Assembly (NCBI GenBank): GCA_041580235.1
Contig: JBFGEG010000050.1
Coordinates: 1 to 25,698, forward strand
From: JADFOJ01 sp041580235
Lineage (GTDB): Bacteria > Planctomycetota > Phycisphaerae > Phycisphaerales > SM1A02
Reading direction: 5' to 3'
DNA length: 25,698 nucleotides
Shown: positions 8,289 to 15,279 of the stretch, in pieces
Layout of the letters: the number at the start of each line of letters is the position of its first letter
How positions within the stretch are numbered: position 1 is the stretch's first letter
Program-made: the position numbers and the translations under genes
Notes under the pieces: generated by a model
Databases searched by the model: none
Told to the model about the DNA's origin: nothing
Seen by the model: the letters and a program-made list of their open reading frames with translations, nothing else

Positions 8289-8326
8289 GCGACAGGGTGG
8301 ACGTGGCTGTACAGCGACCCTGTCGC
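8289..8326. promoter_or_regulatory. Inverted repeat in the leader of the 5158-8241 gene
   Basis: A perfect 10-bp inverted repeat, GCGACAGGGT at 8289-8298 and ACCCTGTCGC at 8317-8326, is separated by 18 nt. The spacer contains a second perfect palindrome, GCTGTACAGC (8306-8315). It lies 48-85 nt upstream of the start codon and between the candidate -10 and the ribosome binding site. It could be an operator or an mRNA leader hairpin; the sequence does not tell which. Confidence 0.5.
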
Positions 8327-8342
8327 GGGGCGTGCTTGACGT

Positions 8343-8370
8343 ATCGTACAGGTTTTCGCGGCGTTGCCTA
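8343..8370 (-). promoter_or_regulatory. Candidate promoter of the 5158-8241 gene
   Basis: On the minus strand TAGGCA (8370-8365) and TACGAT (8348-8343) are spaced by 16 nt, each matching the sigma-70 consensus at four of six positions. This implies a leader of about 95 nt that includes the inverted repeat at 8289-8326. Weak evidence only. Confidence 0.3.
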
Positions 8371-8431
8371 GGCGGGATCCCTATAAATCCGCAGCCCGCA
8401 AGAAGTCAGCCCGAATTAACATCCGGTCCGG

Positions 8432-10558
8432 CTAGGGGCACGGGCCCCAGCTGCCCAGGATCTGAAGGAACTCCTCGATCCCCACTCCGGGCAGTCCCAG
8501 GCCCATGTCGCAGGAGGTTCCGATCGAGCCCCACTGGCCGATCACGGCCAGGAAGTCGCCGATCCCCACCATGCCGTCGCCATCGCTGCAGTCGCCGGGG
8601 CAGGGGATCTCCTGCGAGATGGTCAGAACGTAATCGTTGGCGGGGCTCACGCCCTCGGCACACGGCACGCCGTCACCGATGGACGGGGCCGCGAAGGGCC
8701 ACCACGTCCCCGGACCGAGGGTCGTGGTCAGCGAGGCCTGCTCGCAGGTCGCCCCGGCCACGGACGGCTCCACGAACCCGGTCGTGTCGGCGCAGTCGCC
8801 GGTGCCCGGCGGGATGGTCTCGGCGAGGCCGAGCACGAAGGGGAACTCCGCCTCCATGGTCAGGGTGACCTCGGTCGTCTTGGTCAGGACCAGCTCGTAC
8901 CAGTCGGTGTCTCGGAATCCCCCGCTGGCCCACGCCGTCCCGTGCACGACGTCGCCCAGCCCGACGGGCACGAAGGCGGGCGGGGCGGGCTCGTTGTCGC
9001 AGCCCCCGTTGTCGTTGTCGCCGCACGCCTCGCCCTCGGCGATGGCCTCGGGCGGGATCGTGATCTCGCAGATGGGAGGCACCTCGGCCGAGAGGGTCAG
9101 CGTGCCGCTGCCGCTGGGGCTCACGAAGCTGCTGCCGACGCGGATCAGGTAGCAGTTGCCGGCCACGACCTCGGCCACCAGCAGCGACGACCCGTTGGGG
9201 CAGACGGCGCCGTCGTTGTTGCACGCCAGCGGCGGGTCGCTGAGGCTGCCGCAGTCACACCCCTCGTAGACGGCGAGCTGGCTGTCATAGTTGATCTGCC
9301 CGCAGGTCGAGACGAGAAGCTGCCCCGTGAAGTCGGCCGAGTAGGTGTACCAGATGTCCAGACCGAGCCCCGTGAGAAAGCCGTCGTTGCAGGTGGCGTG
9401 ACTTGGACCGCCCGGCGACGCGCAGTCATTGTCGATGGGGGTGTCGCCGAGACCGATGGGAATGGCCTGCTGGCAGTTGTCGTTGGGCGGCTCCGACCCC
9501 GCCGCGCAGGTGCACAGCTGCTGGGCCTCGAAGGCGCAGAAGCCGTCCCAGCCGAACTGGTTCTCGCAGCACGCCGGGTCCACGTTGCACACCGTCTGGC
9601 AGCAGCCGATGCAGGGGGCGCCGCCGCAGGTGTCGTCGCAGTAGGGCTCGAAGTCGGCGGCGAAGCAGTCGCCGGTCCCCGGCTCCCCGCACAGGCCGCA
9701 CTCCTCGACGGCGATGTCCACGCACTGCTGGTCCCACTCGACCAGACAGCAGAAGGGAAGCTGCAGGCACACCAGCGTGCAGCACTCGTCGTCGGCGCAG
9801 CCGGGGTCGGGGCTCGTCTCTGAGTCGCAGTCGTTGGTCGCCCCCGCGCAGCCGGGATCGATGGGGAAGTCGCACGACTCCGGGTCGCCCAGGGGCTGGT
9901 CCACGCAGAACGCCAGGTCGAAGTCATTCTCGAACTGGCCCTGCCAGGAGACAGCGTCGCCCACGCCGCCCTCGGCGAGGCTGGGGGCGGTGGACCACAG
10001 CCACACGCAGGTGGGGTCCGAGCCCGTGGAGTCGTTGGTGATCTCGACCCACAGGCACTGCCCGGCGTTGACGGGCACGGCGGGGTGGGTGGCCGTGTAC
10101 TCGTACTCGGCCAGGTCGCCGAAGACGGTGGACACGACGTTGCCGGTGGCGGCCTTGGTCACGGTGGCCGTGACGTTGAAGGGGCCGGCCCGCAGCGTGT
10201 CGGGCGATCCGGGGAAGCCCAGGACGTTGTCGTAGTAGGTCACCGTGAAGGCGTCGGGAACGCCGCCCGGGCCGCAGTCGCCGTTGTCGAAGTCCAGGTA
10301 GAGGCCCCAGAAGCAGATCGACGAGATGACGCCGTCGGCGGTGGTGAAGAAGTTGCCCTGGGCGGCCAGGGGGCCCTGGGGCTGGTTCGGGTTGAGATCG
10401 CTGATGGCCCCGATGGCGTTGTTGGAGCCGTGGCCAAGCTGATCCGGGAGCTGGCAGTGGCCCGGGTCCTGAGCGCACGGGACAGCGGCCACGCTGCCGG
10501 CCAGCACGGTCAGAGCCGCCGCCCCCACCCAGGCATCCGCTTTCGTCATGGAGACCAT
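8432..10558 (-). CDS. Secreted Cys-rich multi-domain protein with dockerin-type C-terminus
   Basis: A 708-residue protein with a signal peptide (AAALTVLAGSVAAVP). An FWG/CYW-type module is at about 60-220 (ICFWGLYLD, FTVTYYDN, QCLWVEITN, DLAFCVD). Two CC-VC-CC-W repeats follow: CCTLVCLQLPFCCLVEWDQQC (about 258-279, key Cys and Trp) and CCQTVC..ACC..FGWDGFC (about 319-341). A module at about 350-495 starts PPNDNCQQAIPIGLGDTP and contains LDIWYTYSADFTGQLLVSTC, SQLAVYEGC and NCYLIRVGSS; this kind recurs in planctomycete exoproteins. A 'RDTDWYELVL' module is at about 505-650. The dockerin pair is at about 655-708. Start: ATG 10558 lies only 3 nt after GGAGG, while an in-frame ATG at 10549 lies 12 nt after it; either is possible. 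No enzymatic motif is seen. Confidence 0.85.
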   Translation of the reverse strand: MVSMTKADAWVGAAALTVLAGSVAAVPCAQDPGHCQLPDQLGHGSNNAIGAISDLNPNQPQGPLAAQGNFFTTADGVISSICFWGLYLDFDNGDCGPGGVPDAFTVTYYDNVLGFPGSPDTLRAGPFNVTATVTKAATGNVVSTVFGDLAEYEYTATHPAVPVNAGQCLWVEITNDSTGSDPTCVWLWSTAPSLAEGGVGDAVSWQGQFENDFDLAFCVDQPLGDPESCDFPIDPGCAGATNDCDSETSPDPGCADDECCTLVCLQLPFCCLVEWDQQCVDIAVEECGLCGEPGTGDCFAADFEPYCDDTCGGAPCIGCCQTVCNVDPACCENQFGWDGFCAFEAQQLCTCAAGSEPPNDNCQQAIPIGLGDTPIDNDCASPGGPSHATCNDGFLTGLGLDIWYTYSADFTGQLLVSTCGQINYDSQLAVYEGCDCGSLSDPPLACNNDGAVCPNGSSLLVAEVVAGNCYLIRVGSSFVSPSGSGTLTLSAEVPPICEITIPPEAIAEGEACGDNDNGGCDNEPAPPAFVPVGLGDVVHGTAWASGGFRDTDWYELVLTKTTEVTLTMEAEFPFVLGLAETIPPGTGDCADTTGFVEPSVAGATCEQASLTTTLGPGTWWPFAAPSIGDGVPCAEGVSPANDYVLTISQEIPCPGDCSDGDGMVGIGDFLAVIGQWGSIGTSCDMGLGLPGVGIEEFLQILGSWGPCP

Positions 10559-10633
10559 CTTCCTCCGGAAGCGCGTTCGATCGTCCCGGACCTTGTGATA
10601 CGACCGGCGGGGCCCCCAGGATCCCGCCCAACG

Positions 10634-10662
10634 AAAAACCCCCGGCTCCCATGAGCCGGGGG
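10634..10662 (-). terminator. Rho-independent terminator of the 10696-13035 gene
   Basis: The same 10-bp stem and CCAT loop as at 5100-5123 (arms 10639-10648 and 10653-10662). On the minus strand it is followed by TTTTTC. It separates this gene from the next minus-strand gene, whose start is at 10558. Confidence 0.87.
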
Positions 10663-10860
10663 TGAAGCGATCTCAGACGTTCCGAGAAGGTCGGGTTACG
10701 GGCAGTTGCCCCAGGTGCCCAGGACCTTCAGGAACTCCTCGATGCCGACGGCACCGCTGCCGTCGTAGTCGCACGGACCGGGGCTGCCCCAGGTGCCGAG
10801 GATGGCCAGGAACTCGTCGATGCCGATGACGCCATCGTTGCCGACGCAGTCCCAGATGCA
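10639..10860 (-). repeat. Anchor-plus-terminator block, copy 2
   Basis: A 222-bp copy of the block at 5100-5322. In the 165 coding and stop bases I see only two differences (Thr/Asn near the C-terminus, Ile/Val in the first dockerin loop). The other three substitutions and the indel lie in the 3' untranslated part. Confidence 0.9.
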
Positions 10861-13035
10861 CGTCTTGCCACCGCCGAGGGCGGCGCCGAGCGGCGTGCTG
10901 GCCCCGTAGGTCATCGTCCACGTCACCGTGCACGACGAGCTGGGTCCGGGACCCGGCGCCAGGTCGCACTCGGCGCTCATGCCGATCGAGGCGTCACACG
11001 GTGCCGTGCAGCCCGCGGGGGTGTCACCGCTGGTGCCGTTGGCGGGAGCGTAGCCGACGCCGGCGATGTAGTCCTCCCAGCCGGTCGGCACGCCGTACTC
11101 ATCCCACTGCTGGAGGTCGCTGCCGAAGCCCATGGCCGGGCCCGGACCGGCCCCGTCGGGGTCGATGCCGTTCTTGGCCCCGTAGTAGACGAGACCGTTG
11201 GGGTTCGAAAGCGTGATGGCGGTCTTGGGATCGCCGACCTCCTGCTGGAACACGAAGTAGTCCAGCGACTCCCCGTTGGTGTTCGTGCCCACCGAGTCGT
11301 TGGCGAAATCGGCATTGGCATCGAACACCTGATCCGCATCGATGTGCCGCAGCAGGTCGAAGCGGGTCTGGGCGGCGCCGTTGTTCTGAATGTCGTATCG
11401 AACGGTCATGACGGCGATCGGATCACCGTTGTCCGCGAGCGCGGACAAGAGCGTCTGGGTGACCACGAAATTCAGATCGACGCCGGCGCCGGTGACGTTG
11501 AATTCGCTGGTGAGCGTGTCGTCGGTCCCGTTGCCGCTGGTGTCAGACAACGTGTTGATCTCGACGATCTCGCGATTCAGCGTACCGTCGGCACCCTGGC
11601 CCTGGACGATGAACTGCCACGCCAGGAGGTTGCTCAGCAGCTCGCGCTGCTGATTCTCCGGAATGAACATGAAGGTTCCGTTGGTGAACGAGACCTCGAG
11701 CGAGCCCCCGGCACCGCCGAAGGCGTTGAACTCGTCGCCCCACAGCGGGTCCATGGCCTTGGCCCCGCCCTGGGTGTCGCTTTCCCATGAGCCGTAGGGG
11801 TCCGAGCAGACCTTGCAGTAGCCGGCCACGTCGGGATCGGCACCGGTGGCGATGCACGTGGGCCCGCCGAGCTCCGGCGCGCAGCCGTTGTCGACGGCGG
11901 CGTCAACACAGGCCTGCTCCCAGTTGATCAGGCAGCAGAACTCGAGGCCCTTCTGCTCGCAGACGGCCTTGCAGCAGGCCGGATCGTCACAGCCGGGCGA
12001 CTCTGCCGGCGAAGAAGCATGGGCCTGGTTGCAGGGCGTCGGGCAGACCTCGCCCTCGCTCCAGACGCCGTCGATGACGTCCACGCAGGTCGACTCGCCG
12101 GTGATGGCACATTGGATCTCACCGGCCGCCGTGATCCGCACGCAGGAGCCCAAGCCCGCACCCGGCGGGTCGTCGGGGGCGCCGCACGCCGTGAACTGCA
12201 GGGTCTCGAACGTCGCGTCGGCCTCGATGAGCAGGACGTAGTCGTTGTCCGAATCGCCGCCGGCGTCGTCGCAGCGGATGTCCTCGCGGATCGGGGTGCC
12301 GTCGCACTCACCGGTGCTGGCAAAGGCCACGATGCCGTTGGGGTAGTCGTCGATGATGACGACGGCCGTCGCGGCGATGGTCGTGCCGTTGGCCTGCTGG
12401 CAGTTGTTGGGGTCGTTGGTGGCATTATCGAAGATGTAGCCGCCCACCGTGCCGGGGAAGTCCACCGTCGAGCTGCCGCCGGCATCCTGGCAGACGTCCA
12501 CGGCGCCGAGGCCGATGAAGAACGTCACCGCGTTGTAGTCGGCGCTGACGTACTCCGAGCGGAGCTGGATCACGCCGTTGCCGTCGGTGTCGGCCGCGGT
12601 CATGTCCGCGTGGGAGATGAGCCACCAGTCGGTGTCGCGGACCGCGACGCCCTGGCAGAAGCCGCCCAGGCACACATAGGGCTCGGTGGTCTGCGGATCG
12701 GTGGGGCAGTCGAAGTCGGGATCGCCGTCGATGCAGGAGTCGCAGACGCCGTCGCCATCGAGATCAGTGGCGACGTTGAACCAGTCAAAAGTGGATCCCT
12801 TGCCCGCGTGCGTGTCGCCGAGCACGGCGGCACCGAAGACGGGGTCCGGCACACCATCGCAATCGGTGTCGATGTTGCAGCCGGCGTTGGTCGAGTCCAA
12901 GAAGTCGTCGCCGGCGCACGCCTCGGGCTCAACCTGCTGCGCGAACGACGTGGACGCAAAGCCCAAACCAAGGGTCAACGATGCAAGCAGGGCCAGACCT
13001 ACACCGCTGAGGGTACAGTGACAGCGTCGATACAT
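10696..13035 (-). CDS. Secreted Cys-rich protein with dockerin-type C-terminus
   Basis: A 779-residue protein. I place the start at ATG 13035 because AAAGGAG (13045-13051) lies 9 nt upstream and the signal peptide follows at once (MYRRCHCTLSGVGLALLASL, probable cleavage after SFA near residue 32). The first part has Asp-rich calcium-type stretches (DTDCDGVPDPVF, DLDGDGVCDSC). A 'RDTDWWLI' module is at about 140-290 and is related to one in the neighbouring gene. One CC-VC-CC-W repeat is at about 353-385 (CCKAVC...FCCLINWEQACVDAAV). A beta-rich domain of about 250 residues follows (QFIVQGQGADGTLNREIVEI, VRYDIQNNGAAQTRFDLLRH, WDEYGVPTGWEDYIAGVGYAP); I do not recognise it. The dockerin pair at about 726-779 is nearly identical to that of the 5158-8241 gene. 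Confidence 0.87.
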   Translation of the reverse strand: MYRRCHCTLSGVGLALLASLTLGLGFASTSFAQQVEPEACAGDDFLDSTNAGCNIDTDCDGVPDPVFGAAVLGDTHAGKGSTFDWFNVATDLDGDGVCDSCIDGDPDFDCPTDPQTTEPYVCLGGFCQGVAVRDTDWWLISHADMTAADTDGNGVIQLRSEYVSADYNAVTFFIGLGAVDVCQDAGGSSTVDFPGTVGGYIFDNATNDPNNCQQANGTTIAATAVVIIDDYPNGIVAFASTGECDGTPIREDIRCDDAGGDSDNDYVLLIEADATFETLQFTACGAPDDPPGAGLGSCVRITAAGEIQCAITGESTCVDVIDGVWSEGEVCPTPCNQAHASSPAESPGCDDPACCKAVCEQKGLEFCCLINWEQACVDAAVDNGCAPELGGPTCIATGADPDVAGYCKVCSDPYGSWESDTQGGAKAMDPLWGDEFNAFGGAGGSLEVSFTNGTFMFIPENQQRELLSNLLAWQFIVQGQGADGTLNREIVEINTLSDTSGNGTDDTLTSEFNVTGAGVDLNFVVTQTLLSALADNGDPIAVMTVRYDIQNNGAAQTRFDLLRHIDADQVFDANADFANDSVGTNTNGESLDYFVFQQEVGDPKTAITLSNPNGLVYYGAKNGIDPDGAGPGPAMGFGSDLQQWDEYGVPTGWEDYIAGVGYAPANGTSGDTPAGCTAPCDASIGMSAECDLAPGPGPSSSCTVTWTMTYGASTPLGAALGGGKTCIWDCVGNDGVIGIDEFLAILGTWGSPGPCDYDGSGAVGIEEFLKVLGTWGNCP

Positions 13036-13044
13036 GAGTCCAAT

Positions 13045-13051
13045 CTCCTTT
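13045..13051 (-). promoter_or_regulatory. Shine-Dalgarno site that fixes the start at 13035
   Basis: AAAGGAG lies 9 nt before ATG 13035, and the residues that follow form a signal peptide. An in-frame upstream start at 13074 would place MELPAVARKEIGL before it and is less likely. Confidence 0.75.
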
Positions 13052-13120
13052 CGGGCGACCGCCGGCAATTCCAAAGAAGGGGCGTTGACGACGCGATTCC
13101 ACGGCCGCCTCGATCACGTC

Positions 13121-13148
13121 ATAATACACGAAGTCGATGGATCGCCAA
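13121..13148 (-). promoter_or_regulatory. Candidate sigma-70 promoter of the 10696-13035 gene
   Basis: On the minus strand TTGGCG (13148-13143) and TATTAT (13126-13121) are spaced by 16 nt. The -10 box matches five of six consensus positions and the -35 box four. The region is notably AT-rich for this genome. The start codon lies 85 nt downstream. Confidence 0.45.
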
Positions 13149-13287
13149 GTGGCCAGCGGGGCAAACATAACTCGAAAACTTGAAAATCCCGGGATCGCTT
13201 CTTGCCTATTCTGCCGCCGGTTACGGTGGATGGACCGCTCTGTCTGGGGGTCGCCGCGGGCCCCGCAACGCAACTGGATCGCCCGGA

Positions 13288-13530
13288 ATGGTCGATGAAG
13301 GCCCCAGCCCGGAAGACCTCGAGCGCTTCGGCGGCGAGACGGCCCACTGCCCCCGGTGCGGGGCCGAGATCTGGGACCAGGCCGAGTTCTGTCCCGACTG
13401 CGGCGACCAGGTGGGCGGGCAGACCACCAGCCGCCCGCCCCTGGAGGGCTGGCTGCGGCACCGCTGGCTGGCCCTGATCGGGCTGCTGGCCCTCGCCGCG
13501 TTTCTGCTGTGGATCCTCGGCCTCCGCTAG
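13288..13530 (+). CDS. Small zinc-ribbon protein with C-terminal membrane segment
   Basis: An 80-residue product starting at ATG 13288 (MVDEGPSPEDLERFGG). The frame is open to 13180, but the upstream part is low-complexity and may not be translated. Cys21-x2-Cys24 and Cys35-x2-Cys38 (CPRCG...CPDCG) form a zinc ribbon of the kind found in many short bacterial membrane proteins. A hydrophobic helix at about 58-79 (WLALIGLLALAAFLLWILGL) ends one residue before the C-terminus, so it would be tail-anchored with the ribbon in the cytoplasm. It is convergent with the FG-GAP gene and their stop codons overlap (ctag). The function is unknown; there is no partner motif. Confidence 0.65.
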   Translation: MVDEGPSPEDLERFGGETAHCPRCGAEIWDQAEFCPDCGDQVGGQTTSRPPLEGWLRHRWLALIGLLALAAFLLWILGLR

Positions 13531-15233
13531 CCCCAGTTGCCAAGCACGATCAGGAAGTCGCCGATGCCCACCGTGCAGTCGCCGTCGAAGTCCGCCGGAC
13601 AGTCGTCGGGCCACGCCGGGCAGTCGCCCCACGTGCCGAGCACGGTGAGAAAGTCGGCGATGCCGACCGTGCCGTCACCGTTCGCGTCACCGGCAACGGA
13701 GACGGCCCCCGCCACCAGCGTGATCATCTGGTCCGCGGCGATGGGCCCGCACATGACCTCGGTGCGGGACGCCGTCGAGCCGGTCCGGGGCCAGACGACC
13801 TCGATGCGGTCAGCGGTCGTGGCGGACCCCAGCCCGAAGTTGATCCGCGTGTCCTCGGTGGCGGTCGTGCTGGAGCCGCTGGCGACGTGACGCGTCAGGA
13901 CGGTCCCGCCGGCGTGAAGGCGAACCACGGACCCCACGGCGTTGCGGTTGACCGCCGCGCCGTCGCCGGCCAGGGCCACCTTGATCCAGTGGTTGGCGGT
14001 CTCCGAGAGGTTCTCGTAGACGCTCAGCGACTCGTCCGGCGACGCCGTGTTGCACGTGACGATGTCCTGGCGGCCGTCGTTGTTGAAATCGATCTGCACG
14101 GCGTAGCGGCTCTCGGCGAAGATCCCGTTGAGCGCCGCAGAGACGTCGTCGAACCCGTCGAGCCCGTTGTTGCGGAACAGCACGTCGAAGTTGGGTCCCT
14201 GGCCGAGGCTGCCGCCCATGTACAGGTCCAGGTCGCCGTCGTTCTCGACGTCGATCCAGGTGACGCCCCAGGCCCAGATCGACGAGACAAGACCCACGGC
14301 CGTGAACGCCCCCCCGTCGTACAGGTAATAGGAGCCGACGTTGCCGTTGGACACCACCACGTCGAGATCGCCGTCGCCGTCCCAGTCGCCGGCCGCGATC
14401 CCCATCGGGGCCGGTCCCAGATTCGTATAGCCATAGGCCGCGGCGGCGTTGACGAACACCCGCTCGCCGGGCAGGCCGGGCGAGTTGAGCAGGAGCACCG
14501 TGTCGCCGGGCCGGGCGAGCGTGAGGCAGTCGTCGAAGCCGTCGGCGTTGACGTCGATCCACGTGTGCGAGTAGACGCTCGACGCCGAGGCGAGTGCGGG
14601 CAGACGCGCCGGGGCGAACGTGAACGTGCCGTCCCCGTCGTTTTCGAGGAACTCGAAGTCCGCTCCGGCCCCGGTGCAGCCGATGAGCAAGTCCAGGTCG
14701 CCGTCGAGGTCGTAGTCGCTCCAGGAGGCGGAGTCTGCGCTGCAGCCGGTGGTGGCGCGAACACCCGACGGGGACGAGACGTTGGTGAAGATCCCGCCGT
14801 CGTTGCGATACAGCAGGCCGAAGGACCCGTCGCCGTGGGCGCCCGCCATGAACACGTCGGTGTCGCCGTCGTTGTCGTAGTCGGCGGCGACGACGCCCCG
14901 CGAGAACCGCGACTGCCCGTCGACGTCGTCGAGACCGCTGCCGGTGGTCGCGTCGACGAACGTGCGATTGCCCGGCCGATTCGGATCGGGCACGTTGAGA
15001 AAAAGGTGGGCCGGCGCGCCGCCGCTGTCCCCGATGATCAGGTCGACAAAGCCGTCGCCGTCGGCGTCCAGGACCGCCAGACCGCCCCGCTGGTAGCCCA
15101 GGTCGATCACGCCCGCCGCCCCCTGGTCGGCGAACTCGATGCCGTCGATCACCACCTGGCCGGCGGCGCCGGGCACGCCCGGCATCACCAGGGCGAGCAC
15201 GGATGAGATGAGGATCGGTCGGTGCATGACCAT
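13527..15233 (-). CDS. Secreted FG-GAP/VCBS repeat protein with UnbV-like segment and dockerin-type C-terminus
   Basis: A 568-residue protein. A signal peptide (LISSVLALVMPGVPGAAG) is followed by about six beta-propeller repeats carrying Asp-rich calcium loops: VLDADGDGFVDLIIGD, AADYDNDGDTDVFMAG, DYDLDGDLDLLIGC, DVNADGFDDCLTL, GDWDGDGDLDVVVSN and DFNNDGRQDIVT. Residues about 410-480 resemble the ASPIC/UnbV module (NAVGSVVRLHAGG, RIEVVWPRTGS). The dockerin pair at about 512-568 has intact calcium-loop acids (DANGDGTVGIADF). Family knowledge suggests a surface propeller for adhesion or ligand binding, but no ligand can be named. The start is ATG 15233 or ATG 15227. The only AAAGGA lies about 20 nt upstream, which is far. 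It follows the transglutaminase-like gene by 46 nt. Confidence 0.88.
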   Translation of the reverse strand: MVMHRPILISSVLALVMPGVPGAAGQVVIDGIEFADQGAAGVIDLGYQRGGLAVLDADGDGFVDLIIGDSGGAPAHLFLNVPDPNRPGNRTFVDATTGSGLDDVDGQSRFSRGVVAADYDNDGDTDVFMAGAHGDGSFGLLYRNDGGIFTNVSSPSGVRATTGCSADSASWSDYDLDGDLDLLIGCTGAGADFEFLENDGDGTFTFAPARLPALASASSVYSHTWIDVNADGFDDCLTLARPGDTVLLLNSPGLPGERVFVNAAAAYGYTNLGPAPMGIAAGDWDGDGDLDVVVSNGNVGSYYLYDGGAFTAVGLVSSIWAWGVTWIDVENDGDLDLYMGGSLGQGPNFDVLFRNNGLDGFDDVSAALNGIFAESRYAVQIDFNNDGRQDIVTCNTASPDESLSVYENLSETANHWIKVALAGDGAAVNRNAVGSVVRLHAGGTVLTRHVASGSSTTATEDTRINFGLGSATTADRIEVVWPRTGSTASRTEVMCGPIAADQMITLVAGAVSVAGDANGDGTVGIADFLTVLGTWGDCPAWPDDCPADFDGDCTVGIGDFLIVLGNWG

Positions 15234-15279
15234 TGGTCGCGGGAGTCGTGCAGTCCTTTCAAAGAAGGACCGGAGAGTT

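Noticed and set aside
5467..8868. A plus-strand open frame of 1133 codons opposite the large Cys-rich gene
   Set aside because: It is antisense to a gene with a signal peptide, Shine-Dalgarno site and domains. Its product is Arg/Val/Gly-rich with no motif, as expected from GC-rich third positions.
12019..13170. Plus-strand open frame of 383 codons opposite the 10696-13035 gene
   Set aside because: Antisense shadow with repetitive Val/Gly/Arg composition and no start signal.
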